A stretch of 41,777 nt of DNA. It comes from Bacillota bacterium. GTDB taxonomy: Bacteria; Bacillota; Clostridia; Peptostreptococcales; Anaerovoracaceae. The notes under the pieces were generated by a model, which saw only the letters and a program-made list of their open reading frames with translations, ran no database searches and had not been told where the DNA came from. The position numbers and the translations under genes were made by a program. How positions within the stretch are numbered: position 1 is the first letter of the stretch; each line of letters begins with the position of its first letter. The stretch spans positions 1 through 41,777 of the forward strand of contig JAFQHT010000002.1 of assembly GCA_017397825.1 (NCBI GenBank), written 5' to 3'. This document shows, piece by piece, positions 1 to 7,748 of the stretch.

Positions 1-1
1 A

Positions 2-823
2 AATACCCACCATTTAAGCTGGCAGGTTATCGGTGAATATCTCTGCCTTGCAGGAAGAGGTGACATGGAGGACGAGCAGGTTTATTTTATGTCCTTTCCT
101 CTTTCGAGGACAGGTAGTTATGATATTGCGCTTCTTCGCAATACTATCAATGAAGCTAAAGAAATTTTTGCGGCTAAAGGACAGCGTCTGGAAATCAGCC
201 TGATTCCCGGCCGGCTTGCACCACTTCTTCTTGAGGCTTTTGACCCTGAGGATGTGGAACTGGAACGGTGCAGAGATGATGATGATTACATTTATCTTAA
301 AGAGGACCTTGTAAATTTAAGCGGCCGCAAATATCACCAGAAAAAGAACCATCTCAATTATTTTCTCCGTAATTATGAATTTACTTACGAGGAAGCAACA
401 CCTGAAATGGTTCCGGAAATACTGGAATATATTAAATCAAAAAACGAATATAAGATGGGTGAGACCCCGGAAGAATGGAAAGAGATTCTGGAAATGGAAA
501 ACGAGGCCATTAAAGAACTGTTAAAGTTTGTCGGCAAAGGTCTCCTCAGCGGAATAATCAGAATAGGCGGCGAAATCGTGGCAGTGACTTTCGGCGAATT
601 TGCCCGCCATGACAAAAAGACTGTACTGGTCCATGTCGAAAAGGCAGACGACCGTATAAGAGGCCTTTATCAGGCGATAAATAACGAATTTGTAAAGCGT
701 CTTCCTGAAGAGACGATATACGTCAACCGTGAAGAGGATATGGGGATGGAAACACTCCGTCAGACCAAACTTTCTTACCGGCCGGTGAAGATGGGAGAAA
801 AGTATGCGGCAATTGTTAAATAA
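2..823 (+). CDS. DUF2156 domain protein, 5' end missing
   Basis: The frame is open to the left edge. Twenty-one sense codons precede the first internal ATG at 65, so the gene starts outside the window and that ATG is not the true start. The visible part resembles DUF2156 proteins, the C-terminal GNAT-like fold related to the phosphatidylglycerol lysyltransferase catalytic domain. Evidence is the stretch YIYLKEDLVNLSGRKYHQKK followed by NHLNYF, the usual 'lpGrKy..KRn.in.F' signature, and a second acetyltransferase-like half with GLLSGIIRIGGEIVAVTFGE. No membrane segments are visible in this part. Substrate is unknown; aminoacyl transfer or another acyl transfer is inference from the family. 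It ends about 100 bp before the thiolase gene, which has its own promoter, so the two are probably not one operon. Confidence 0.75.
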   Translation, partial: NTHHLSWQVIGEYLCLAGRGDMEDEQVYFMSFPLSRTGSYDIALLRNTINEAKEIFAAKGQRLEISLIPGRLAPLLLEAFDPEDVELERCRDDDDYIYLKEDLVNLSGRKYHQKKNHLNYFLRNYEFTYEEATPEMVPEILEYIKSKNEYKMGETPEEWKEILEMENEAIKELLKFVGKGLLSGIIRIGGEIVAVTFGEFARHDKKTVLVHVEKADDRIRGLYQAINNEFVKRLPEETIYVNREEDMGMETLRQTKLSYRPVKMGEKYAAIVK

Positions 824-842
824 AATATTTTCTTTTTAAACC

Positions 843-871
843 TTGCAATTTAGGGATTTTATTGGTAAGAT
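843..871 (+). promoter_or_regulatory. Candidate sigma-A promoter of the thiolase gene
   Basis: TTGCAA at 843-848 and TAAGAT at 866-871 are separated by 17 bp in an AT-rich gap. Transcription would start near 878, leaving a leader of about 45 nt before the AAGGAGG ribosome site. Confidence 0.45.
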
Positions 872-923
872 AAAGGTTAGATATAAACGATATTTTTTAT
901 AACTTTAAGGAGGAAACATAAAA

Positions 924-2102
924 ATGAGAGAAGCTGTTATTGTAAGTGCAGTAAGAACACCTATGGGTAGCTTTGGCGGTTCTTTAAAGGGAGTTGCTAC
1001 AAGAACTTTAGGTGCAATCGCTATTAAGGAAGCAATCAAGAGAGCCGGAATCCAGCCTGAAATGGTTGAAGAAGTTGTAATGGGTGCAGTTCTTCAGGGT
1101 GGTTTAGGACAGAACGTTGCAAGACAGATGTCCCTTGACGCTGGTATTCCTAAGGAAGTTCCAGCATTCACTTTAAACAAGGTTTGTGGTTCCGGTTTAA
1201 GAGCAGTAAGCTTAGCCGCTCAGATGATCAAGGCTGGCGACGCTGATATCGTTGTAGCTGGTGGTGCAGAAAACATGTCCGCTACAGCATACGCTCTTCC
1301 AACAGCAAGATGGGGAGCTAGAATGAACGATAACAAGATTATCGACATGATGACTAACGACGGTCTTACAGACGCATTCCACGGTTACCACATGGGTATC
1401 ACTGCAGAAAACGTATGTGAACAGTGGGGCCTTACAAGAGAAGAATTAGACCAGTTCGCAGTTATTTCCCAGAACAGAGCTGAAGCTGCTGTAACTTCCG
1501 GCAGATTCAAAGACGAAATCGTTCCAGTTGAAATCCCTCAGAAGAAGGGTGAACCATTAGTATTCGATACAGACGAATTCCCTAAGTTCGGTACTACAAT
1601 GGAAAAGGTTGCTAAGTTAAAACCTGCATTCAAGAAAGACGGTATCGTAACTGCTGCTAACTCCTCCGGTATCAACGATGCTGGTGCTGCAGTAGTAGTA
1701 ATGTCCAAGGAAAAGGCTGAAGAATTAGGAATCAAGCCACTTTGCACAATCAAGTCCTACGCTTCCGCAGGTGTAGATCCATCCATCATGGGTGTTGGTC
1801 CTGTTCCTGCTTGCCAGAAAGCATTAGAAAAAGCTGGTTTAACAATCGAAGATATGGATTTAGTAGAAGCTAACGAAGCATTCGCAGCTCAGTCCGTAGC
1901 AGTTAGAAAAGATTTAGGATTAGATCCTGAAAAGACTAACGTAAACGGTGGTGCAATCGCTCTTGGTCACCCAATCGGAGCATCCGGCTGCAGAATCCTT
2001 GTAACTCTTATCTACGAAATGATGAAGAGAGACTCCAAGTACGGTCTTGCTACTCTCTGCATCGGTGGTGGTATGGGTACTACTCTTATCGTTGAAAGAT
2101 AA
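924..2102 (+). CDS. thlA: Acetyl-CoA C-acetyltransferase (thiolase)
   Basis: A 392-residue thiolase II of normal length. It condenses two acetyl-CoA to acetoacetyl-CoA, or cleaves acetoacetyl-CoA in the catabolic direction, in the cytoplasm. The acyl-accepting Cys88 lies in [10 protein letters not shown], the NEAFAAQ motif is present, the catalytic His is in [14 protein letters not shown], and the second catalytic Cys is in CIGGGMG near the C-terminus. The start at 924 follows an AAGGAGG box with good spacing. Codon choice is strongly biased (GAA, AAC, TCC, almost all GGT/GGC), as expected for a very highly expressed fermentation enzyme and sharper than in most neighbours. It is followed at once by a strong terminator and appears monocistronic. 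The partner genes of the butyrate route (hbd, crt, bcd) are not adjacent, so I cannot say whether the flow is to butyrate or from amino acid carbon. Confidence 0.95.
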   Translation: MREAVIVSAVRTPMGSFGGSLKGVATRTLGAIAIKEAIKRAGIQPEMVEEVVMGAVLQGGLGQNVARQMSLDAGIPKEVPAFTLNKVCGSGLRAVSLAAQMIKAGDADIVVAGGAENMSATAYALPTARWGARMNDNKIIDMMTNDGLTDAFHGYHMGITAENVCEQWGLTREELDQFAVISQNRAEAAVTSGRFKDEIVPVEIPQKKGEPLVFDTDEFPKFGTTMEKVAKLKPAFKKDGIVTAANSSGINDAGAAVVVMSKEKAEELGIKPLCTIKSYASAGVDPSIMGVGPVPACQKALEKAGLTIEDMDLVEANEAFAAQSVAVRKDLGLDPEKTNVNGGAIALGHPIGASGCRILVTLIYEMMKRDSKYGLATLCIGGGMGTTLIVER

Positions 2103-2145
2103 GAAAAACTCTGAATCTCTGATTTAGATACATAACGTTAAACTT

Positions 2146-2178
2146 AAAAAGTCACTCTCTCATGAGGGTGACTTTTTT
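2146..2178 (+). terminator. Rho-independent terminator after thlA
   Basis: The arms AAAAAGTCACTCT and AGGGTGACTTTTTT form a long stem around a short CTCATG loop, ending in a T run. The A-rich left arm makes it usable from the minus strand too, where the response-regulator gene converges. Confidence 0.85.
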
Positions 2179-2220
2179 AATATCATAATTGATGGTTATA
2201 TTGGTTGAAACAGTGTGTTT

Positions 2221-3066
2221 TCAGTGCTCACATATAGTTTCAAGCCCCTCGAAGAATCTGTCAATACTAGGCTTGCCGCCATAGGCAGATTTGCCGCGGA
2301 GAAGATCCATCTCATTACGGACTGTATCGAAATTAAACAGTGTATGAGAATATTCGCTGAAAGAATCGCTGTAGTAATCTTCGATGCCCAGGGATGCCAC
2401 GTTTGTAAGGCCACGCTTTATTGCACGGCGGATTCTTTGCTTGACGATTTTAGGGTCTTCGCCCAGAGAGTCCGCATACTCATTAAGAGTGGTTTTGCTG
2501 TCATAATGGAGTCCTGTATTTTCCAGCCAGGTGCAGACATTGATAATATCCTTGGTGCCGCTTTCGCCAAGCATACCTACTGAACCAAGAACTTTCTTTG
2601 CTTTGTTGATGTGTTCTTCTGCAATTTTTTCCCGTGGTGAAGGTGAAGTGGTTTCAGGAGTTCCAATAACGGAACGGATGCCGCTGAGCACTGATGCCAT
2701 CTGACGCTTTTCGATGACACGCTTTATTACATTCTCAATTTCGATGCGGTTATTAGGTTTGGTGATAAAAAATTCAATGCCAGCATTATAAGCATCGGAG
2801 ATCATGTTTTTGTCCACAACCTGAGAAACCATAATAAAGCTGATGTCCGGATTGACCTGACGTATCTCTTTTACTACAGTTATACCGTCTTTTACAGGCA
2901 TGAGAAGGTCTACAAGCACTATATCAGGAGCCTTGGCCAGAATTTCGGTAATAGCTTTTTCTGAACTGGTACTGCTGCCTATAATTTCGCCCAGATTTTT
3001 ACTTTCTATTATGTTTTCCAGAACTTTTACAGAGCTTATCAGATCGTCGAGAATGTAGAATCGCAT
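2221..3066 (-). CDS. GlnL/YcbB-type response regulator
   Basis: A 281-residue response regulator. Residues 1-120 are a CheY-like receiver with the acidic pair D7/D8, phosphoacceptor D53 in VLVDLLMP and the conserved lysine K103 in FFITKP. Residues about 150-275 match the YcbB domain, an unusual DNA-binding output module best known from Bacillus subtilis GlnL, containing the segment NEYADSLGEDPKIVKQRIRR, which looks like a recognition helix region. Its start is one base past the kinase stop codon and its GGAGG ribosome site lies inside the kinase gene, so the two are translationally coupled. Its likely targets are the phased TTGAAG boxes in the kinase/livJ intergenic region. In Bacillus the pair responds to glutamine and induces a glutaminase and transporter; the signal here is not known. 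Confidence 0.85.
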   Translation of the reverse strand: MRFYILDDLISSVKVLENIIESKNLGEIIGSSTSSEKAITEILAKAPDIVLVDLLMPVKDGITVVKEIRQVNPDISFIMVSQVVDKNMISDAYNAGIEFFITKPNNRIEIENVIKRVIEKRQMASVLSGIRSVIGTPETTSPSPREKIAEEHINKAKKVLGSVGMLGESGTKDIINVCTWLENTGLHYDSKTTLNEYADSLGEDPKIVKQRIRRAIKRGLTNVASLGIEDYYSDSFSEYSHTLFNFDTVRNEMDLLRGKSAYGGKPSIDRFFEGLETICEH

Positions 3067-3067
3067 A

Positions 3068-4375
3068 TTATACCTCCCTTTCCGGTGAATCTGTATTGAT
3101 TTGAAGCTTTTCTGCAGAAATTGTCAGAGTAAAAACAGAACCCTGTCTGCTGCATGAGACACTTACGGTTCCATTAAAATGTTCTGCAAGAAGGTCTCTT
3201 ACAAGTGTAAGACCAAGGCCTCTGTTAATATCGCCTGTTTCTTCGTTGAATTTAGTTGAAAAGCCGGGCTCAAAAAGTGCTTCCATCATATCTTCGTGGA
3301 TGCCGGGCCCGTTGTCCTTTACTTCTATAATGCAATATTTTTTATCGTCAATAATTTTATCGCGGCATATAATCCTTATATACCCATGGAAAGGATTTTT
3401 TTCTTCCAGTGCATCGATGCTGTTGGAAACCAGATTACGCAGAATGCTCATAAATGCAAAATGGTTTTCAATCATATAATTGGTTTCCAGACTGTATGAA
3501 AATGCAGTGACCATGTTTGCAGCGCTGACGGATTTTTCTACATCTACAGACAGGATTTTCAGAATATCCTGAAGGCTCAGGCTGGTACCTTCATAGTCAC
3601 TTAAAAAGTTGTCCTGAATTCCTTTTATTACACGTTTATAACCTTTTTTTACCTCGTGTATGTCCTTGGCGATTTCCAGCGAAAGATGCTGAAGCTCTTT
3701 CGGGGCATTGTCCTGTTCCAGCTGCCGGTAAAGAGTGAAGGCATTTTTCATTATATCTTCAATTTCATTCATATTCTTTTCCATAAAATATACTTCACTG
3801 TTGAAAGTAGATGCCATGAGAACCAGTTTCTTATAATTTTCCTCATGTTCTGTTTTTTCAAGGAGAGAACGGTAAAGGTCTGTGGAAATGCAGACAAGCA
3901 GAATGAAGAAGCTTCTCAGCAGTGCCAGCAGAATCAGCCCGCTGAGCCTGTTAATGGTGAAGAATTCATTAAGCATGATAAATCTCACTGTTATTTCCAC
4001 GCAATTAGAAAGAAACTCACTTAAAACAAGTCTGACATAGTATTTCTTGTATGATCTGTATCCCAGGTTACGGAAAACAATTCCGAAAAACAAAGCATAA
4101 GAAAAGAAGAAAGCCATGTCAGGAAGACATAAATAAGCCGAGTTGATAAGTTCGCCTCCATTCCACAACATTACCAGAAGACGGAACAGCGGTGAAAAAA
4201 TACCAATAAGCATGCAGGCTATGGTGCTTTCCAGGTCTTTGAATATATAAAGGAAAATACCCATCATAACCACAGACAGAGCTATGATGAACCCGTCTAC
4301 AAACATGTTGAGATATATTTGTGATGCAATGGAGCTGACTGCTACCATGAGGAAAAGGCGGATATTCTTATTCAT
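3068..4375 (-). CDS. GlnK/YcbA-type membrane sensor histidine kinase
   Basis: A 435-residue sensor kinase. About five or six hydrophobic segments occupy residues 5-165, with no sizeable extracellular domain, as in the YcbA/GlnK group. A cytoplasmic helical linker follows, then the probable phospho-acceptor H240 in EIAKDIHEVKKGY. The ATPase domain has an N-box (RNLVSNSIDALEE), a G1 box (DNGPGI), an F-box-like stretch (LFEPGFSTK) and a G2 box (NRGLGLTLV). The gene heads a two-gene operon with the response regulator and is transcribed away from livJ. Its ribosome site (AGAGAG) is weak. Glutamine sensing is known for the Bacillus relative; adjacency to an amino acid importer makes an amino acid signal the reasonable inference here. 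Confidence 0.82.
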   Translation of the reverse strand: MNKNIRLFLMVAVSSIASQIYLNMFVDGFIIALSVVMMGIFLYIFKDLESTIACMLIGIFSPLFRLLVMLWNGGELINSAYLCLPDMAFFFSYALFFGIVFRNLGYRSYKKYYVRLVLSEFLSNCVEITVRFIMLNEFFTINRLSGLILLALLRSFFILLVCISTDLYRSLLEKTEHEENYKKLVLMASTFNSEVYFMEKNMNEIEDIMKNAFTLYRQLEQDNAPKELQHLSLEIAKDIHEVKKGYKRVIKGIQDNFLSDYEGTSLSLQDILKILSVDVEKSVSAANMVTAFSYSLETNYMIENHFAFMSILRNLVSNSIDALEEKNPFHGYIRIICRDKIIDDKKYCIIEVKDNGPGIHEDMMEALFEPGFSTKFNEETGDINRGLGLTLVRDLLAEHFNGTVSVSCSRQGSVFTLTISAEKLQINTDSPEREV

Positions 4376-4429
4376 ATCAATCTCTCTTTTTTATTAGTCA
4401 AAACTTCTGACATTGACTCGCTTTAGTTA

Positions 4430-4458
4430 ATTATACCACAATAACGTTGCTGTGGTAA
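4430..4458 (-). promoter_or_regulatory. Candidate promoter of the kinase-regulator operon
   Basis: On the minus strand a perfect TATAAT occupies 4435-4430, with TTACCA (4458-4453) 17 bp upstream as a poor -35. The -35 side runs into the imperfect dyad at 4434-4457 and lies next to the TTGAAG array, so autoregulation is plausible. Confidence 0.4.
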
Positions 4459-4468
4459 CACTGAAACG

Positions 4469-4556
4469 CTGAAGCAAATTGAAGTTTTTTGAAGCGTTTT
4501 GAAGTTTTGAATGGTAATTTGATTTTTTTTGAAGTTGTATGAAGCATTTTGAAGTC
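4469..4556 (+). promoter_or_regulatory. Phased TTGAAG direct-repeat operator, probable GlnL-type regulator site
   Basis: GAAG begins at 4471, 4481, 4491, 4501, 4531, 4541 and 4551, each normally preceded by T-rich sequence (TTTTGAAG). Spacing is exactly 10 bp inside each block and 30 bp between blocks, so all boxes face the same side of the helix. As I recall, Bacillus GlnL binds a tandem repeat of the form TTTTGT-N4-TTTTGT, which has the same 10-bp period and a very similar core. The array ends just upstream of the livJ -10 box, replacing a normal -35, as expected for activation. Confidence 0.7.
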
Positions 4557-4562
4557 AGCATA

Positions 4563-4568
4563 TATAAT
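4563..4568 (+). promoter_or_regulatory. livJ operon -10 box
   Basis: A perfect TATAAT with no good -35: the hexamer 17 bp upstream is TGAAGC, part of the repeat array. This fits an activator-dependent promoter. Transcription would begin near 4575, giving a leader of about 70 nt. Confidence 0.55.
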
Positions 4569-4646
4569 TCAGGCATAAACACAGTAAGTTCAGACATAAC
4601 TTTACTGATGACACTTTCCGAATTAATAAAAGAGAGGAGTTTGAGT

Positions 4647-5828
4647 ATGAAAAAAATATTAGCAGTTTTATTGGTATTCGTAATGGTTTTCAGCATGGCA
4701 GCATGTGGTGGCGGTGGTGAAGAAGGCGAAGGTACTATCAAAATAGGCTGGGTAGGCTCCATCACAGGTGACCAGGCAGTATTCGGTACATGTGAATCCA
4801 ACACAATCAAGATGTTAATCGACCAGAAAAACGCTGAAGGCGGACTTCTCGGCCGTCAGCTGGAATTCGTAGGATATGACGTTAAAGGTGATGTAAATGA
4901 AACAATCAATGCAACAAAGAGACTGGTTTCCCAGGACAAGGTTGCAGGTATCATCGGTCCTAACGCATCCAACCTGGCAATCGCAATGGCAGGCGTACTT
5001 ACAGAAACCAAGACAGCTGGTATCGCAACAGTAGCAACAAACACTAAGGTTACAATCAATGATAACGGCGAACTCAATCCATACAGCTACAGAGTATGTT
5101 TCATCGACCCTTATCAGGGTTCCGTAGCAGCATCATGGGCAGTAGACGAACTTGGTTATGACACAGCAGCTATCCTTTATGATATTTCTTCTGACTATGC
5201 ACAGGGCTTCAGACAGTACTTCGTAGAATACTTTGAAGCTAACGGCGGCAAAATTGTTGCTGATGAATCCCACAACTCCGGCGATACAGACTTCAGAGCA
5301 CAGCTTACAAACATCAAGGAAGCAAACCCTGACTGTATCCTTATCCCGGGATTCTACAAAGAAGTAGCTCTTATGGCAAAACAGGCAAGAGACCTTGGCA
5401 TTAACGCAACACTCATCGGAGGTGACGGCTGGCAGTCTGAAACACTCAACGAAATGGGTGGTAAGGCAATCGAAGGTTCCTATGTAGTTAACCACCTGGA
5501 CGACAATGACCCTGCAGTTCAGCCTCTTAAGGAACTCTACAAGGCAACTTACGGCGAAGACGCTACAGTTGAACTGAATGCTTATATGGGACACGATGCA
5601 TTTGAACTGCTTTGTGCAGCTATTGAAAAAGCAGGTACAGATGATCCTGAAGCAGTTGCAGCAGCAATGACAGAAGTAACAGTTGAAGGTCTTACAGGTA
5701 CAATCAAGATGTCTCCTGAAGACCACAACCCGGATGGCAAAGAAGCTGCAATCCAGATGTATGAATATGATGAGGCTACAGGCCTTGCAGCTCCTGTATT
5801 CGTTAAGAAATACAGCCCTGCAAACTAA
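4647..5828 (+). CDS. livJ: Branched-chain amino acid ABC transporter, substrate-binding lipoprotein
   Basis: A 393-residue extracytoplasmic binding protein of the Leu/Ile/Val (LivJ) family. It begins with a lipoprotein signal peptide (MKKILAVLLVFVMVFSMAAC) whose lipobox ends at Cys20, followed by a flexible GGGGEEGEG linker. The periplasmic-binding fold opens with IKIGWVGSITGDQAVFGTCE and contains typical segments such as IIGPNASNLAIAMAGV. I chose ATG 4647, not the in-frame ATG at 4539, because 4647 follows AGAGGAG and makes a clean signal peptide, while the earlier start lies inside the operator repeats. It is the first gene of livJHMGF. Codon bias is strong. An adjacent hairpin would let it be made in excess of the membrane parts. 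The precise substrate (Leu, Ile, Val or other amino acids) is not determinable from sequence. Confidence 0.92.
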   Translation: MKKILAVLLVFVMVFSMAACGGGGEEGEGTIKIGWVGSITGDQAVFGTCESNTIKMLIDQKNAEGGLLGRQLEFVGYDVKGDVNETINATKRLVSQDKVAGIIGPNASNLAIAMAGVLTETKTAGIATVATNTKVTINDNGELNPYSYRVCFIDPYQGSVAASWAVDELGYDTAAILYDISSDYAQGFRQYFVEYFEANGGKIVADESHNSGDTDFRAQLTNIKEANPDCILIPGFYKEVALMAKQARDLGINATLIGGDGWQSETLNEMGGKAIEGSYVVNHLDDNDPAVQPLKELYKATYGEDATVELNAYMGHDAFELLCAAIEKAGTDDPEAVAAAMTEVTVEGLTGTIKMSPEDHNPDGKEAAIQMYEYDEATGLAAPVFVKKYSPAN

Positions 5829-5874
5829 GATAATCTGAAAAAAGAGTAACAGAGTCAAGATATTAATTCCGGAG

Positions 5875-5905
5875 CAGGGCGGGCAAAGTTAGTCCGCCCT
5901 GTTTT
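5875..5905 (+). terminator. Intra-operon hairpin between livJ and livH
   Basis: CAGGGCGG at 5875-5882 pairs with CCGCCCTG at 5894-5901 and is followed by TTTTC. The T run is short, so this is probably a partial terminator or an mRNA-stabilising stem that keeps the binding protein message more abundant than the permease message. Confidence 0.65.
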
Positions 5906-5929
5906 CAAAAAGACAGTAAGGAGGACATT

Positions 5930-6808
5930 ATGAGCGTATTTTTACAGCAACTGATAAACGGTCTGTCCTTGGGAAGTATATATGCACTTATGGCAGTAGG
6001 CTATTCTTTGGTCTACAGTATCCTGAACTTTTCAAACTTTGCGCACGGCAGTGTAATCATGCTTGGGGCCTACTTCGGATTCTTTGCCATGACACTTCTG
6101 CCTCTGCCTTTCGTGGGTGCACTGGTGATTGCAGCACTGGGGTGCGGTATTGTAGCAATAATCGTTGAAAGAGTTGCTTATAAGCCTCTCCGTAAAAGAA
6201 ATGCTCCCGGCCTGTATTTTATCATTGCAGCAATGGGTGGCTCGATTTTCCTGGAAAATCTGGTTATCGCCACTATAGGACCGACTTTCAAAACTTATCC
6301 TGAAATCTTCAAGTCTACCGCCTTTACAATCGGTAGTGTTTCCATAAATAAATTAGACCTGATTATGTTCCTCATTGCATCTGTCAGCCTGCTGATTCTG
6401 GTGTTTATCCTTGAAAAAACCAAGATCGGGCTGGCAATCAGGGCATCCTCTTACAGTTCAAGGGGAGCCACACTGATGGGGGTTAACGTAGACAGAGTCG
6501 TACTGGTTATTTTCCTTATAGGTGGCGTGCTTGCAGGTCTGGCAGGTATGATGTTCGGTATCAGATTTACAGTTTATCCGACCATCGGTGTAATTACCAA
6601 CAAATCCTTTATTGCAGCAGTATTCGGAGGTCTGGGAAGTTTGCCTGGCGCAGTTATCGGCTCAGTAATTCTCGGACTTGTGGAAACCTTTGCGGCAGGA
6701 TATGTGGCATCCAACTGGCGTGACTTCATAGCATTTGCACTTCTCATATTCGTTCTGGTAATCAAGCCTTCAGGCCTGATGGGCAAGATTACAGAAGACA
6801 AGGCTTAA
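5930..6808 (+). CDS. livH: Branched-chain amino acid ABC transporter permease LivH
   Basis: A 292-residue inner-membrane permease, close to the usual length of LivH. It has about eight hydrophobic segments and the family opening LQQLINGLSLGSIYALMAVG with YSLVYSILNFSNFAHG. Near the C-terminus it has AVFGGLGSLPGAVIGSVILG, the cytoplasmic coupling region that contacts the ATPases. The start follows TAAGGAGG with 7 bp spacing. It pairs with LivM (15 bp downstream) to form the transmembrane channel, energised by LivG and LivF and fed by LivJ. Nothing unusual is visible. Confidence 0.93.
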   Translation: MSVFLQQLINGLSLGSIYALMAVGYSLVYSILNFSNFAHGSVIMLGAYFGFFAMTLLPLPFVGALVIAALGCGIVAIIVERVAYKPLRKRNAPGLYFIIAAMGGSIFLENLVIATIGPTFKTYPEIFKSTAFTIGSVSINKLDLIMFLIASVSLLILVFILEKTKIGLAIRASSYSSRGATLMGVNVDRVVLVIFLIGGVLAGLAGMMFGIRFTVYPTIGVITNKSFIAAVFGGLGSLPGAVIGSVILGLVETFAAGYVASNWRDFIAFALLIFVLVIKPSGLMGKITEDKA

Positions 6809-6822
6809 GGAGGTGCTGATTA

Positions 6823-7746
6823 ATGTTTGAATGGTATTATTTAAGTGGTATCCTTATCCTTTGTGGAATTAACCTTATGGTAGTTCTCGGCCTGTCACTG
6901 CTGACAGGGTTCACAGGACTGTTCTCCTTCGGCCACGCTGGTTTCATGGCCATAGGTGCTTACACTTCAGGAGCTCTGGCAACTATGCTGGATGTACCTT
7001 TTATCCCGGCAGTTGTGTGCGGCGGTCTGGCAGCGATGCTGGTGTCTTTCCTCATCGGAGCACTGACACTGAACCTTAAAGGAGACTATTTCTGTATCGC
7101 TACTCTCGGCTTCGGTGAAGCAATGCGACTTATCCTCAACAATGTTCAGTTCCTGGGCGGCGCAAGAGGGATGACAGGCATTCCTATGAAGTCAGATCTT
7201 ACAGTAGTTGCAATATTTGTTGTAATCGCAGTGGTTTTCATGTGGTTCCTGATCAAGTCAAGACACGGAAGAAACATGATTGCAATCCGTGAAGAGGAAC
7301 TTGCTTCACAGGCAATCGGCATAAATATTTTTAAGTACAAGATGATGTCCCTGGCCATTTCAGCGCTGTATGCAGGACTTGGCGGTGCACTCTGGGCATT
7401 CTATCTGGGATACATCAACCCGGCAATTTTCCCTCTGCTCAAATCAACGGAGCTGACTATCATGGTAATCATCGGTGGTCTTGGTTCAATTACCGGTTCA
7501 ATCGTGGGTACTTTCTTCCTCACATTCCTTCCTGAAATCTTCAGAAGCTTTGTAGAGTGGAGAATGGTAGTATACGGTGCAGCAGTAATCGCTGTAATGG
7601 TTCTTCGTCCGCAGGGACTGCTGGGCGGCATCGAATTCAGCCCGACAGGAATCATCAGATGGGTAAAGAATCTGCCTGAAAACATGGCAGCAAAAAAAGC
7701 AAGAAAACTTCAGAGCAAAGCTCAGGCCGGACAGGGAGGTGAGTAG
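6823..7746 (+). CDS. livM: Branched-chain amino acid ABC transporter permease LivM
   Basis: A 307-residue membrane permease. Diagnostic family segments include LSLLTGFTGLFSFGHAGFMAIGAYTSG near the N-terminus, FCIATLGFGEAMRLILNNV, and IMVIIGGLGSITGSIVGTFF near the C-terminus. The last 25 residues are a basic cytoplasmic tail. It lacks the long N-terminal extension of the E. coli protein, as is usual in Gram-positive bacteria. It starts 15 bp after livH behind AAGGAGG, and its stop is 2 bp before the livG start, so the two are tightly coupled. It forms the heterodimeric channel with LivH. Confidence 0.92.
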   Translation: MFEWYYLSGILILCGINLMVVLGLSLLTGFTGLFSFGHAGFMAIGAYTSGALATMLDVPFIPAVVCGGLAAMLVSFLIGALTLNLKGDYFCIATLGFGEAMRLILNNVQFLGGARGMTGIPMKSDLTVVAIFVVIAVVFMWFLIKSRHGRNMIAIREEELASQAIGINIFKYKMMSLAISALYAGLGGALWAFYLGYINPAIFPLLKSTELTIMVIIGGLGSITGSIVGTFFLTFLPEIFRSFVEWRMVVYGAAVIAVMVLRPQGLLGGIEFSPTGIIRWVKNLPENMAAKKARKLQSKAQAGQGGE

Positions 7747-7748
7747 CA

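Noticed and set aside
4461..4560. The periodic GAAG repeats as a CRISPR-like or satellite array
   Set aside because: Unit length is 10 bp with no spacers of 25-40 bp; position against a promoter fits an operator.
4539..4646. An N-terminal extension of livJ starting at ATG 4539
   Set aside because: It would begin inside the operator repeats, upstream of the predicted promoter, and would bury the lipoprotein signal peptide.
5133..5858. A 241-codon open frame on the minus strand across livJ
   Set aside because: Antisense to a clearly coding, codon-biased gene. Its translation is rich in Cys, Phe and Val with no family resemblance, which is typical of shadow frames.
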